NCBI GenBank assembly: GCA_902763335.1 | Contig: CACWRR010000014.1 | Location: 1 to 57,189, forward strand | Length of the DNA stretch: 57,189 bases | Direction of reading: 5' to 3' | From: an uncultured Lachnospiraceae bacterium | GTDB taxonomy: Bacteria; Bacillota; Clostridia; Lachnospirales; Lachnospiraceae | In this document: in pieces, positions 41,008-50,065 of the stretch | Layout of the letters: the number at the start of each line of letters is the position of its first letter | Position numbering within the stretch: the first letter of the stretch is position 1 | Made by a program: the position numbers and the translations under genes | Notes under the pieces: model-generated | What the model saw: the letters and a program-made list of their open reading frames with translations, nothing else | Told to the model about the DNA's origin: nothing | Databases searched by the model: none

Positions 41008-41835
41008 ATGATAGAGATAGGTATAATTCAGAGCCTTAAAGTTGTAAAGAGAACAAATTTTGGTGTATATTTAAGTGATGGAAGTGAAGAGAGAGTGCTT
41101 CTTCCGAGAAAGCAGGTTCCTGAATTTGTAAATACGGGAGATGCTATAGAAGTGTTTGTGTACAGAGATTCTTCGGACAGACTCATAGCGACAACCACGA
41201 AACCTTATATTACAGTAGGAAATGTGGCTGTACTTAAAGTTAAGGAAGTTACCAAGATAGGAGCGTTTCTTGAATATGGACTTGAGAGGGATTTATTGCT
41301 TCCATTTAAGGAAATGACAGAAAGAGTACACGAAGGAAAAGAATACCTCGTGGCTATGTATGTGGACAGAAGCGGCAGACTTGCTGCAACCATGAAACTT
41401 GATGACTATCTGACAGAGGCAGAGATATACGGACGTGATGCACAGGTGGAAGGTACCATATATGAGATAAATGAGGATATAGGAGCATTTGTGGCTGTAG
41501 ATAACAGATATTACGGACTTATTCCGAAGAAGGAGATTCATGGCTCTTATCATGTGGGAGATGTGGTGACAACCAGAGTTACGGAAGTCAGAAGAGACGG
41601 AAAACTTAACCTCAGTCCGTTTAAGAAAGCATATATGCAGATGGATGATGACGCAGAGAAGATAATAAAAGTTATAGAGGAATATAACGGATGTCTTCCA
41701 TATAATGATAAAGCGTCACCGGAAGTTATTGCCCATGATTTTGACATGAGTAAAGCCGCATTCAAGAGAGCGGTAGGAAGATTGTATAAGGAGCGCAGAA
41801 TAGAGATAACTGAGAAAACTATTATATTAAAATAA
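41008..41835 (+). CDS. cvfB: CvfB-like S1-domain RNA-binding protein
   Basis: This 275-residue protein has tandem S1-like domains: IGIIQSLKVVKRTNFGVYLSDG (about 3-60), VAVLKVKEVTKIGAFLEYGLERDLLLPFKEM (about 73-135) and AQVEGTIYEINEDIGAFVAVDNRYYGLIP (about 148-210). A C-terminal winged-helix part follows (SPEVIAHDFDMSKAAFKRAVGRLYKERRIEI). This is the CvfB/YitL layout, an RNA-binding regulator of virulence and growth genes in Firmicutes. AAGGAG precedes the ATG. It is probably cotranscribed with the thioesterase; the ridA-like gene follows 61 bases later. Confidence 0.82.
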   Translation: MIEIGIIQSLKVVKRTNFGVYLSDGSEERVLLPRKQVPEFVNTGDAIEVFVYRDSSDRLIATTTKPYITVGNVAVLKVKEVTKIGAFLEYGLERDLLLPFKEMTERVHEGKEYLVAMYVDRSGRLAATMKLDDYLTEAEIYGRDAQVEGTIYEINEDIGAFVAVDNRYYGLIPKKEIHGSYHVGDVVTTRVTEVRRDGKLNLSPFKKAYMQMDDDAEKIIKVIEEYNGCLPYNDKASPEVIAHDFDMSKAAFKRAVGRLYKERRIEITEKTIILK

Positions 41836-41896
41836 ATAATAGAATAAATAATAAAATTAATCAGAGCCAGAAAGATGGCGGAATGGAGGAAAAAAC

Positions 41897-42277
41897 ATGA
41901 AGAAAATAATATCAACAGATAAGGCACCGGCAGCTATAGGACCTTATTCACAGGCTATAGAGGTAAATGGAATGATATTTACATCAGGAGTTATACCTGT
42001 AAATCCGGCTACAGGAGAGATACCTGAAGGCATAGAGGCACAGGCAGATCAGGCTATAGGAAACCTTGCAGCACTTTTAAAGGAATCAGGAGTAAGCACT
42101 GATGATGTTGTAAAAACTACAGTATTCATTAAGAATATGGATGATTTTGGAAAAATCAATGAAGTATATTCAAAATATTTTACAAAGGACTGCCCTACAC
42201 GTTCATGCGTAGAGGTAGCAAGACTTCCTAAGGATGTGCTTATAGAGATTGATTCTATAGCAGTTAAACCACAGTAA
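41897..42277 (+). CDS. ridA: RidA-family reactive imine/enamine deaminase
   Basis: This 126-residue protein has the RidA signature: APAAIGPYSQAIEVNGMIFTSGVIPVNP, DVVKTTVFIKNMDDF, and DCPTRSCVEVARLPKDVLIEIDSIAV with the conserved Arg that binds the substrate carboxylate. It hydrolyses 2-aminoacrylate and similar imines formed by PLP enzymes. GGAGG lies 8 bases before the ATG. The CPBP protease gene begins directly after its stop. Confidence 0.9.
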   Translation: MKKIISTDKAPAAIGPYSQAIEVNGMIFTSGVIPVNPATGEIPEGIEAQADQAIGNLAALLKESGVSTDDVVKTTVFIKNMDDFGKINEVYSKYFTKDCPTRSCVEVARLPKDVLIEIDSIAVKPQ

Positions 42278-42278
42278 T

Positions 42279-43256
42279 ATGGGTAAGAATATGCATAGAT
42301 CCACAAAAATAGGATGGTATTTTTTACTTGCGGTGGCAGTTTATCTTGCAATGGGATATATTATGCCGTTACTTCCGTTTGATACGGGAAGTGCCAATTT
42401 CGGATATATATTCGGACAGCTCAGTATATTTATTCCGGTTCTTGTGTATGTGATATGCACAAAAGGTCAGGCTATAAGGGACATTCATTTTAAGAAGATT
42501 AAGATAGAAAATGTACTGATAGTGGTTATTTTTTCGTGGCTGTGTATGCCGGTTGCAGGATTTTTAAATGTAATATCAATGTTTTTTGCTGAAAATCATG
42601 TGGCTGCCACGGTAGGTTCACTGACGGATAATCCATTTATAGTGAACGTGCTGATGATTGCCGTTGTGCCGGCTATACTTGAGGAGATAGCTTACAGAGG
42701 AATAACATTTTACGGTTTAAGAAAGTATGGAGTTGTGGCAGCAGCCGTTGTATCCGGTGTTTTATTCGGACTTAACCATATGAACATAAATCAGTTTCTG
42801 TATGCAGCGCTGCTCGGCATTGCGCTTGCACTTATGGATGAAGCATCTGACAGCATACTGGCATCGATGATTATGCATTTTGTGTTCAATATTAATACAG
42901 TTTTGCTTATACAAATGTATAAAATACTTCCTTATCTTGAAAAGGTAACGGGACAGGAGATAAAAGGACTGGAGGAACAGACAACAGATACGGTTACGAG
43001 TCTCAGCGACTATCCGCTTAAGACGAAACTTATACTGTTAGCTGTATATGGAGTGCTGGCAATAGTTGCCGTAATCATAAATTATAATATATATAAATGG
43101 TATGCAAAGAGAAACGGCAGACTTGATCATATAAAGGAAAGCTTTAAAAATGCGATGTCCGGCTTCAGAAAAACAGATGACGGCAGAATTATTTCTATTC
43201 CGATGCTCTTGGGAATATTTGTATGTATAAGTCTGATGCTTATAGAATTACTGTGA
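42279..43256 (+). CDS. CPBP-family intramembrane metalloprotease
   Basis: This 325-residue protein has about eight membrane helices and the CPBP (CAAX/Abi) motifs. They are the glutamate pair in PAILEEIAYRGITFYG (about 128-143), FGLNHMNINQ with its His (about 165-174) and a third His in MIMHFVFN (about 203-210). Such enzymes cleave within the membrane or process prenylated or bacteriocin-like peptides; the substrate is unknown. The start is uncertain: the ATG at 42279 begins one base after the ridA stop and lacks a ribosome site, while the ATG at 42291 has a weak GGGTAAG. Confidence 0.8.
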   Translation: MGKNMHRSTKIGWYFLLAVAVYLAMGYIMPLLPFDTGSANFGYIFGQLSIFIPVLVYVICTKGQAIRDIHFKKIKIENVLIVVIFSWLCMPVAGFLNVISMFFAENHVAATVGSLTDNPFIVNVLMIAVVPAILEEIAYRGITFYGLRKYGVVAAAVVSGVLFGLNHMNINQFLYAALLGIALALMDEASDSILASMIMHFVFNINTVLLIQMYKILPYLEKVTGQEIKGLEEQTTDTVTSLSDYPLKTKLILLAVYGVLAIVAVIINYNIYKWYAKRNGRLDHIKESFKNAMSGFRKTDDGRIISIPMLLGIFVCISLMLIELL

Positions 43257-43377
43257 AAAATAGTGGCATTATGCACCTCGAAATGTTAAATAAATAGTAA
43301 AAATGCACAAAAAAAAACCGAGTTATGCAAAATGACCAAAACAAAAAAAGTGTTTTCGGCTATTTGTTATATAGAAA

Positions 43378-43406
43378 TTTTGAGGGTAATGGAATATAAT
43401 TATACA
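43378..43406 (+). promoter_or_regulatory. Candidate promoter of the UgpC/MsmK-type ATPase gene
   Basis: TTTTGA (43378-43383) and TATACA (43401-43406) are 17 bases apart, 54 bases before the start codon. The rest of the 200-base gap after the CPBP gene holds nothing I can name. Confidence 0.35.
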
Positions 43407-43460
43407 GTAATAATTATGTTACACACGACAAAGATTATAATTTTAGGAGGAAATTTATAA

Positions 43461-44573
43461 ATGGCTAGTTTATCATTAAAAAACGTTTCAAAAGTTTATC
43501 CAAACGGCTTTGTTGCTGTTAAAGACTTCAACCTCGAAGTACAGGATAAAGAATTCATCATTTTCGTAGGACCTTCAGGATGTGGAAAGTCTACAACACT
43601 TCGTATGATTGCAGGTCTTGAGGAAATCTCAAGTGGTGAGTTATACATCGGTGACAGACTTGTAAACGATGTTGAGCCTAAGGACAGAGATATCGCGATG
43701 GTATTCCAGAATTACGCTCTGTATCCACATATGACAGTATTCGACAACATGGCATTTGGTCTTAAACTTAGAAAGACTCCAAAGGATCAGATTGACAAGC
43801 TTGTTCATGAAGCTGCAAGAATTCTTGATATTGAACATCTCCTTGACCGTAAGCCAAAGGCTTTATCAGGTGGTCAGAGACAGCGTGTGGCTATGGGACG
43901 TGCTATAGTTCGTAACCCTAAGGTATTCCTTATGGATGAGCCTTTATCAAACCTTGATGCTAAGCTCAGAGTACAGATGAGAATTGAGATTTCTAAACTT
44001 CATCAGAGACTTGAAACAACTATCATCTACGTTACACATGATCAGACAGAGGCTATGACACTTGGTACAAGAATCGTAGTTATGAAAGATGGTATCGTAC
44101 AGCAGGTAGATACACCTAAGAACTTATATGATAATCCATGTAACTTATTCGTTGCAGGATTCATGGGATCACCACAGATGAACTTCATCGACGCTCAGGT
44201 TTCACAGTCAGGATCAGACGTATTACTCGTATTTGGTTCTCACTCAATCAAAGTTCCTGAAGCTAAGGCTAAAGCTTTAATAGATGGAAATTACATCAAC
44301 AAGACAGTTGTAGTTGGTATTCGTCCGGAAGATTTCCACGATCAGGAAATCGTTATCAACTCTATGCAGGATAGCGTTATCGAAGCTACAATCCGTCTCT
44401 ATGAGATGCTTGGTGCTGAAGTATTCTTATACTTCGATATCGACCAGTTTAGCTGTACAGCAAGAGTTAATCCTCGTACAACAGCAAGACCTGGTGATAC
44501 AATTAAGATGGCAATTGATACTTCTAAATTACATCTGTTTGACAAAGATACACAGCTTGTAATTGTAAACTAG
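43461..44573 (+). CDS. ugpC: Sugar ABC transporter ATP-binding protein (UgpC/MsmK type)
   Basis: This 370-residue ATPase has Walker A GPSGCGKST (about 38-46), a Q-loop in AMVFQNYALYPHMTVFDNMAFGLKLR, signature LSGGQRQR (about 137-144), Walker B VFLMDEPLSNLDAKLR (about 156-171) and H-loop TIIYVTHDQTEAM. TOBE/OB domains follow from residue 240 on. It is the CUT1-type carbohydrate subfamily. No permease or binding-protein gene is nearby, so it is probably a shared ATPase that powers several sugar importers, as MsmK does in streptococci. TAGGAGG precedes the ATG by 10 bases. Codon use suggests high expression. Confidence 0.9.
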   Translation: MASLSLKNVSKVYPNGFVAVKDFNLEVQDKEFIIFVGPSGCGKSTTLRMIAGLEEISSGELYIGDRLVNDVEPKDRDIAMVFQNYALYPHMTVFDNMAFGLKLRKTPKDQIDKLVHEAARILDIEHLLDRKPKALSGGQRQRVAMGRAIVRNPKVFLMDEPLSNLDAKLRVQMRIEISKLHQRLETTIIYVTHDQTEAMTLGTRIVVMKDGIVQQVDTPKNLYDNPCNLFVAGFMGSPQMNFIDAQVSQSGSDVLLVFGSHSIKVPEAKAKALIDGNYINKTVVVGIRPEDFHDQEIVINSMQDSVIEATIRLYEMLGAEVFLYFDIDQFSCTARVNPRTTARPGDTIKMAIDTSKLHLFDKDTQLVIVN

Positions 44574-44592
44574 ATTTAAAATATGAAAATTT

Positions 44593-44634
44593 GAGGAAAT
44601 GCATAAAAAATGTGCATTTCCTCTTTTTTTTTTT
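44593..44634 (+). terminator. Terminator of the ATPase gene
   Basis: GAGGAAATGCA / TGCATTTCCTC is a perfect 11-bp stem followed by eleven Ts. Confidence 0.95.
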
Positions 44635-44698
44635 GCCAAAATGTTATAAGATAAACTAGACATAATAGAAATCGTAAGTGGAAAAGGGAGTGGATCGG

Positions 44699-45787
44699 AT
44701 GATATCAAATCAAATACTTCTAAATACTATAGAAGGTTTAAAAGGAATAACAAGAGCAGATTTGTGTGTGGCTGATACGGAAGGAAAAGTTCTGGCATCT
44801 ACATTTCCTGGAGCGGATGACTATTCAGAGGCAATTATCGCATTTGCGGGATCGCCGGCTGAGAGCCAGCTGATGCAGGATTTTCAGTTTTTTAAGGTTA
44901 GTGATGACAATCAGCTGGAGTATATATTATTGGCAAAGGGCAGCAGTGATGATATTTATATGATAGGCAAGATGGCTGCATTTCAGATACAGAATCTTCT
45001 CGTTGCATATAAAGAGAGATTTGACAAGGATAATTTTATTAAGAATCTTCTTCTTGATAATCTTCTTCTTGTCGATGTATACAACAGAGCGAAGAAGCTT
45101 CATATTGAAACTGAGGTTAAGAGAGTTGTATATATTATTGAGACAAAGCATGAGAAAGATACTAATGCACTTGAGACTGTCAGAAGTCTGTTTTCAACAA
45201 AGACAAAAGATTTTATAACGGCAGTTGATGAGAAAAACATTATTCTTGTTAAGGAAGTTTCACCTGAGGAAACCAGTGAGGACCTTGAGAGAATAGCAAA
45301 GACTTTGCTTGATATGCTGAATTCAGAAGCTATGGTCAAGGTTAATATAGCTTATGGTACGGTTGTAAATGAAATAAAAGAGGTTTCACGTTCTTATAAG
45401 GAAGCTAAGATGGCACTCGATGTAGGAAAAATATTCTACAGTGACAAAAATGTCGTGGCATACAGCAATCTTGGTATAGGAAGACTTATTTATCAGCTGC
45501 CTATTCCATTGTGCAAAATGTTTATAAAGGAAATATTCGGTGGAAAGTCTCCGGACAGCTTCGACGAGGAGACCCTTACAACCATTAATAAGTTCTTTGA
45601 AAATAATCTTAACGTTTCAGAGACTTCAAGACAGCTTTACATTCACAGAAATACTCTCGTGTATCGTCTTGATAAGTTACAGAAGAGTACAAATCTGGAT
45701 TTGAGGGTTTTTGAGGATGCAATTACGTTTAAGATTGCACTTATGGTGGTAAAATATATGAAATATATGGAAAGATTAGAATACTAG
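44699..45787 (+). CDS. CdaR/PucR-type transcriptional regulator
   Basis: This 362-residue protein has an N-terminal sensor region (about 1-130; LKGITRADLCVADTEGKVLASTFP), a GGDEF-like middle part, and a C-terminal PucR helix-turn-helix (about 300-350; TTINKFFENNLNVSETSRQLYIHRNTLVYRLDKLQ). Such proteins sense sugar acids or purine-related ligands. AGGGAG lies about 10 bases before the chosen ATG; a GTG at 44678 would add seven residues. It stands between a sugar-transport ATPase and ftsE, 19 bases from the latter, and could control either; the sequence does not say which. Confidence 0.78.
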   Translation: MISNQILLNTIEGLKGITRADLCVADTEGKVLASTFPGADDYSEAIIAFAGSPAESQLMQDFQFFKVSDDNQLEYILLAKGSSDDIYMIGKMAAFQIQNLLVAYKERFDKDNFIKNLLLDNLLLVDVYNRAKKLHIETEVKRVVYIIETKHEKDTNALETVRSLFSTKTKDFITAVDEKNIILVKEVSPEETSEDLERIAKTLLDMLNSEAMVKVNIAYGTVVNEIKEVSRSYKEAKMALDVGKIFYSDKNVVAYSNLGIGRLIYQLPIPLCKMFIKEIFGGKSPDSFDEETLTTINKFFENNLNVSETSRQLYIHRNTLVYRLDKLQKSTNLDLRVFEDAITFKIALMVVKYMKYMERLEY

Positions 45788-45806
45788 AAAGGCAAGGTTT
45801 ATAGTG

Positions 45807-46493
45807 ATGATTGAACTGGAAAACGTTTCTAAGGCATATTCTACCGGAGCTCCGGCAATAAAAAATATGAACTTGAAGATTGAGAAGGGTGAATTTGTAT
45901 TTATAGTGGGAAACAGTGGTTCAGGAAAGTCAACGTTGATTAAATTACTGTTAAAAGAACTTGAGCCTACTGAAGGAACCATCAGCATAAATGGAAAAGT
46001 TCTGAATAAAATGAAGAGAAGCAAGATACCGAGTCTCAGAAGAGACATGGGTGTTGTTTTTCAGGATTTCCGTTTGTTAAAAGACAGGAATGTATATGAA
46101 AATATTGCATTTGCACAGCGTGTTGTGGAGACACCGACAAGAGTAATAAAGAGAAGAGTTCCTGCAATGCTGTCACTGGTTGGACTTTCAGAAAAATACC
46201 GCTCTTTTCCTAAGGAACTGTCAGGTGGAGAGCAGCAGCGAGTTGCGCTTGCGAGAGCACTTGTGAACAATCCATCGATTCTGCTTGCAGACGAGCCTAC
46301 AGGTAATCTTGATCCGAAAAATTCATGGGAAATCATGAAATTATTGGAAGAGATTAACAAACGTGGTACAACGGTGCTTGTGGTTACACATAATAGAGAG
46401 ATAGTGGATGCCATGAGCAAGAGGGTTATTACGATGAATAAAGGCGTAGTGGTAAGCGACGAGAAAAAAGGTGGATATATTTATGAAGATTAG
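45807..46493 (+). CDS. ftsE: Cell division ATP-binding protein FtsE
   Basis: This 228-residue ABC ATPase has Walker A GNSGSGKST (about 35-43), GVVFQDFRLLKDRNVYENIAF (the FtsE Q-loop block), signature LSGGEQQRVALARAL (about 137-151), Walker B ILLADEPTGNLDP (about 158-170) and TTVLVVTHN. With FtsX it forms a membrane complex that activates peptidoglycan hydrolases during division. The ATG at 45807 is used in preference to the GTG one codon upstream, because AAGG lies about 9 bases from it. It overlaps ftsX by 11 bases. Confidence 0.93.
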   Translation: MIELENVSKAYSTGAPAIKNMNLKIEKGEFVFIVGNSGSGKSTLIKLLLKELEPTEGTISINGKVLNKMKRSKIPSLRRDMGVVFQDFRLLKDRNVYENIAFAQRVVETPTRVIKRRVPAMLSLVGLSEKYRSFPKELSGGEQQRVALARALVNNPSILLADEPTGNLDPKNSWEIMKLLEEINKRGTTVLVVTHNREIVDAMSKRVITMNKGVVVSDEKKGGYIYED

Positions 46494-47391
46494 TACATTT
46501 GCTTATTGCTTTAATCAGGGCATTAAGAATATAAAGAGAAATAAATTGTTTTCACTGGCTTCAGTGGGAACCATAGCAGCGTGTATATTTATGATGGGAA
46601 TAATGTATTCTGTCATAGCAAACTTTCAGCACATGGTGAAAGAGGCGGGAGAATCCGTAAGCATAACGGTATTTTTTGATGAAGGCATAAGTCCTGATAA
46701 AATCACATTTCTTCAGGACAGAATAGAAAAGCGACCTGAGGTTGCATCGGTAGAATATACGTCAGCTGAAGAGGCATGGGATAATTTTAAGAAACAGTAT
46801 TTTTCAAGCAATCCTGAGCTTGCTGATGGATTTAAAGATGACAATCCGCTTGCAAATTCAGCGTATTTTGAGATACATTTAAAAGATGTGTCGGAACAGC
46901 AGTCACTTGTAGATTTTCTAAAATCTTCAGATGGAGTGAGACAGGTTAATTATTCGGACGTAACGGCAAGTGCGCTTACGGATTTTGCTAAAATGGTAGG
47001 ATATGTTTCAATGACGATTATTCTTGTATTGCTTGCGGTCGGCATATTCCTTATAAGTAATACGGTAATGATAGGTATAGCCGTAAGAAAAGAAGAGATA
47101 AAGATTATGAAACTCATAGGTGCAGCAGATTATTTTGTAAGAGCTCCGTTTATAGTTGAGGGTATTGTCATTGGAATAATAGGTGCCGTAATTCCAATAA
47201 TTGGATTGTACTTTGTGTATAAAGAAGTGGTAAGCTATCTTATGGGACAATTCCAGACGATTACAAGCAGTTTTACATTTCTGTCGGCACATAGTGTATT
47301 TAGCGTAATGGGACCGGTTGCACTTATAATAGGTGGGGGAATAGGTCTTGCAGGTAGTATGATAACTATAAGAAAACATTTAAAAGTATAG
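46483..47391 (+). CDS. ftsX: Cell division permease FtsX
   Basis: This 302-residue protein has four membrane helices: one at about 22-42, then three in the C-terminal FtsX domain (about 170-195, 222-245 and 270-295). A large extracellular loop (about 45-165; VSITVFFDEGISPDKITFLQ, RPEVASVEYTSAEEAWDNFK) contacts the hydrolase or its activator. AAGGTGG lies 8 bases before the ATG at 46483, inside ftsE. The coiled-coil M23 gene that follows is its likely extracellular partner. Confidence 0.93.
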   Translation: MKISTFAYCFNQGIKNIKRNKLFSLASVGTIAACIFMMGIMYSVIANFQHMVKEAGESVSITVFFDEGISPDKITFLQDRIEKRPEVASVEYTSAEEAWDNFKKQYFSSNPELADGFKDDNPLANSAYFEIHLKDVSEQQSLVDFLKSSDGVRQVNYSDVTASALTDFAKMVGYVSMTIILVLLAVGIFLISNTVMIGIAVRKEEIKIMKLIGAADYFVRAPFIVEGIVIGIIGAVIPIIGLYFVYKEVVSYLMGQFQTITSSFTFLSAHSVFSVMGPVALIIGGGIGLAGSMITIRKHLKV

Positions 47392-47422
47392 AATTTCAAA
47401 CGCAAAGAAGGATTTGATATTG

Positions 47423-48625
47423 ATGAAAAAGAATGTTATTAAGGCAGTGTGTGGTATAACTATAGGGGTGATGGTTTTGTCGGTGACAGTGCCGTCATTT
47501 GCCACAAGTTTACAGGAGGCTGAACAGAAGCAGAAAGAGATAGAGGAGGATTTGGCTGACTCTAAGGGGATTCTTGACAATCTCAATTCATTGAAGTCGG
47601 ATGCGGATGCATATGTGACGGCAATGGACGAGAAGTTGGGCCAGATTGAACAGAGTATTGTCAGTCTGCAACAGCAGCAGGCGGACAAGCAAAAGGAGAT
47701 AGACGAAACAAAGGCACAGCTTGAACAGCAGGAAGCGGATATTAATGAACAGTATGTTTCTATGAAAAAACGTATTCAGTTTATGTTTGAAAATGGTAAT
47801 ACATTTTATATGGAAATGATGTTTGGTACGGACGATATATCTGATTTGCTTAATAAGGCAGAGTATATTTCGCAGTTAGAGGAATATGACAGGAATATGC
47901 TTAATAAAATGAAAGATACACAGGAGCAGATTAAGGCTAATGAGGAAAAGCTTGAGAGCGAACAGCATGAGCTTGATAAACTTGTTAAGCAGACTGAGGA
48001 TGAGCAGGCATCTGTGGAAACACTTATAGCTGCAAAGCAGGCTGAGATAGAGTCGTTTAATACGCAGATTCAGGATACTCAGGCACAGATAGATCAGAAA
48101 GAAAAAGAACTGAAAGAAGAACAGGAACTTATAGAGCAGATGAAGGAAATAGAGCGTCAGAGAGCTGCGGCCGCAGCAGCAGCTGCAGCGGCGGCTGCAC
48201 AGGGAAGTGTATCAACTTCATTTGTACCTACTGCAAGCGGATATATATGGCCTGTATCATCTCACACCATAAGTTCGGAGTTCGGTTACAGAACAGATCC
48301 TATAAACGGTACGACTTCATATCACAGCGGACTTGATATAGCGGCATCGTCAGGTACTCCGATAGCAGCGATAGCTGACGGTCAGGTTGCATGGTCTTAT
48401 TACAGTTCATCGGCAGGAAACTGGATAGGAATAGATCATGGAAATGGTGTATATTCAGTGTATATGCATTGCTCATTGTCAGCAGTATCGGCAGGTGATG
48501 TGGTATCACAGGGACAGACTATAGGATATGTAGGTTCTACGGGACGTTCAACAGGTCCGCATCTGCATCTGAGCATAAGACTGAACGGAGAATACGTTGA
48601 TCCGCACCAGTATGTAGGATATTAG
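47423..48625 (+). CDS. Secreted coiled-coil M23 (LytM) peptidoglycan hydrolase/activator, EnvC-like
   Basis: This 400-residue protein has a signal peptide (about 1-28), two long coiled-coil segments (about 28-110 and 150-245), and an Ala-rich hinge of twelve consecutive alanines. The M23 domain (about 275-400) carries FGYRTDPINGTTSYHSGLDIAA, with the first zinc His and Asp, and HLHLS with the last His, so it may be catalytic, unlike degenerate EnvC. This is the partner expected for FtsEX: the coiled coil binds FtsX and the hydrolase splits septal wall. AGAAGGA precedes the ATG by 10 bases. Confidence 0.88.
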   Translation: MKKNVIKAVCGITIGVMVLSVTVPSFATSLQEAEQKQKEIEEDLADSKGILDNLNSLKSDADAYVTAMDEKLGQIEQSIVSLQQQQADKQKEIDETKAQLEQQEADINEQYVSMKKRIQFMFENGNTFYMEMMFGTDDISDLLNKAEYISQLEEYDRNMLNKMKDTQEQIKANEEKLESEQHELDKLVKQTEDEQASVETLIAAKQAEIESFNTQIQDTQAQIDQKEKELKEEQELIEQMKEIERQRAAAAAAAAAAAAQGSVSTSFVPTASGYIWPVSSHTISSEFGYRTDPINGTTSYHSGLDIAASSGTPIAAIADGQVAWSYYSSSAGNWIGIDHGNGVYSVYMHCSLSAVSAGDVVSQGQTIGYVGSTGRSTGPHLHLSIRLNGEYVDPHQYVGY

Positions 48626-48650
48626 ACAGGAAGAAAGACAGGGTAATCGG

Positions 48651-49871
48651 ATGGAAAATAATAATAAATCTGATAAGGGGTATCTGAAGGGACTTATAAC
48701 AGGATTGCTGTTTGCTGTAGTATTAGTGGTTGTATTTGCAGTGGCATGGGTATTAAGACTTAATAAATATGTTTTGAATTATTATGGTCTGTCACTGTCT
48801 GAAGTAAAATCAAAACAGGTCAAATTAAACAGTGATGATTTTGATACCAAAATGAATAAACTTGCGTCATATATTGAAACGTTTTATCTTGATGACGTAT
48901 CAGAGGAAGATATGGCAGAAGGAGCATTTAATGGTGTCGTGGCTGCACTGGGAGACCCATATTCTGAATATTACACAGAGGAAGAATATGAGTCGCTTAT
49001 GGAATCTACCAGTGGTGAATATAATGGAATAGGCGTGTCCATAAGCCAGAAGGAAGAAAATGGTGAGATAACCATAGCCACGGTATTTGACGATACTCCC
49101 GCAAAGGAGGCAGGTATTCAGGAAGGTGACGTCATAGTAGCTGTTGATGGAAATGACATGACAGGAAAATCCAGCCAGGATGTGGTAAGCATGATTAAAG
49201 GTAAAACTGATGGTACGGTAACAATCACGGTCATGAGAAATGGAGAAAAACTTGATATTCAGGTGGAAATCCGAAAAGTTGAGCGTCCGACAGTTGCCAA
49301 TCACATGATGGATGGAAATATCGGCTACATCAAGCTTAGCGAATTTGACGGTGTCAGCACATCGCAGTTTTCTGAGGCACTTAATGAATTAAAAGACCAG
49401 GGAATGGAAAAACTTGTGATAGACATAAGAGACAATCCGGGCGGACGACTGGATGTTGTATGCGATTTGCTTGATTTGTTTGTTGATAAGGATAAACTTA
49501 TAGTGTATACGAAAGATAAGAACGGGAATAAGCAGGAAGAGTATACAAGGTATGACGCATCGGTAAAAGATATACCTATAAGTATAATCGTAAATGGAAA
49601 CAGTGCCAGTGCGGCTGAGGTATTTACCGGTGTAATGCAGGACTACGGTCTTGCCAAAATCGTTGGAACACAGACATTCGGAAAGGGAATAGTCCAGAAA
49701 ATTCTTGATATGGGTGATGGTTCAGCGGTAAAACTCACAGTGTCAAAATATTATCTGCCAAACGATGAAAATATACATGGACAGGGAATAACACCTGATT
49801 ATGTAATCGATGCAGATGGGAATACGGAAGAAGATGTGCAGTTGAATAAGGCATTGGAAGTGCTGGAATAG
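48651..49871 (+). CDS. S41-family carboxyl-terminal processing protease (CtpA/CtpB-like)
   Basis: This 406-residue protein has one N-terminal membrane anchor (about 13-35). A PDZ domain follows (about 120-205; NGIGVSISQKEENGE, AGIQEGDVIVAVDG), and then the S41 protease core. The catalytic Ser is in VNGNSASAAEVF (about 315-326) and the Lys in TFGKGIVQ (about 342-349). It cleaves exported proteins near their C-termini. Its place after the M23 gene in an ftsEX operon suggests that it trims or switches off the hydrolase, as Prc-type proteases do elsewhere; that is inference. The ribosome site (AGGGTAA) is weak. Confidence 0.88.
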   Translation: MENNNKSDKGYLKGLITGLLFAVVLVVVFAVAWVLRLNKYVLNYYGLSLSEVKSKQVKLNSDDFDTKMNKLASYIETFYLDDVSEEDMAEGAFNGVVAALGDPYSEYYTEEEYESLMESTSGEYNGIGVSISQKEENGEITIATVFDDTPAKEAGIQEGDVIVAVDGNDMTGKSSQDVVSMIKGKTDGTVTITVMRNGEKLDIQVEIRKVERPTVANHMMDGNIGYIKLSEFDGVSTSQFSEALNELKDQGMEKLVIDIRDNPGGRLDVVCDLLDLFVDKDKLIVYTKDKNGNKQEEYTRYDASVKDIPISIIVNGNSASAAEVFTGVMQDYGLAKIVGTQTFGKGIVQKILDMGDGSAVKLTVSKYYLPNDENIHGQGITPDYVIDADGNTEEDVQLNKALEVLE

Positions 49872-49890
49872 AATATTGAATGTTATGATG

Positions 49891-49924
49891 GCGGGTGTTA
49901 TGTGTAGGAGCAGACACCTGCTTT
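49891..49924 (+). terminator. Weak terminator after the S41 protease gene
   Basis: GCGGGTGT / ACACCTGC (with one G-T pair) encloses a 15-nt loop and is followed by TTTC only. Confidence 0.45.
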
Positions 49925-49952
49925 CATATTAATGAATCAGAAAAAATTTATA

Positions 49953-49966
49953 AAAACAAATGTTCG
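49953..49966. promoter_or_regulatory. LexA (SOS) box upstream of fic-uvrB-uvrA
   Basis: On the minus strand the site reads CGAACATTTGTTTT. The core GAAC-N4-GTTT is exactly the clostridial LexA motif and agrees well with the Bacillus DinR consensus CGAACRNRYGTTYC. It ends 9 bases before the -35 of the promoter at 49976-50004. Confidence 0.75.
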
Positions 49967-49975
49967 ATTAAAGTA

Positions 49976-50004
49976 TGTACATCACTGTAGATTTGTGATA
50001 AAAT
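49976..50004 (+). promoter_or_regulatory. Promoter of fic-uvrB-uvrA
   Basis: TGTACA (49976-49981) and TAAAAT (49999-50004) are 17 bases apart, just downstream of the LexA box. Confidence 0.5.
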
Positions 50005-50065
50005 CAGAATATCAGATAGAGAGACACCGTTTAATATATCAGTGAGCATTTAGAAAGGGAAAAAT

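Noticed and set aside
48170-48200. Frameshift or repeat expansion in the poly-alanine stretch of the M23 protein
   Set aside because: The GCN-codon run is in frame, uses mixed codons and sits between coiled coil and hydrolase as a normal hinge.
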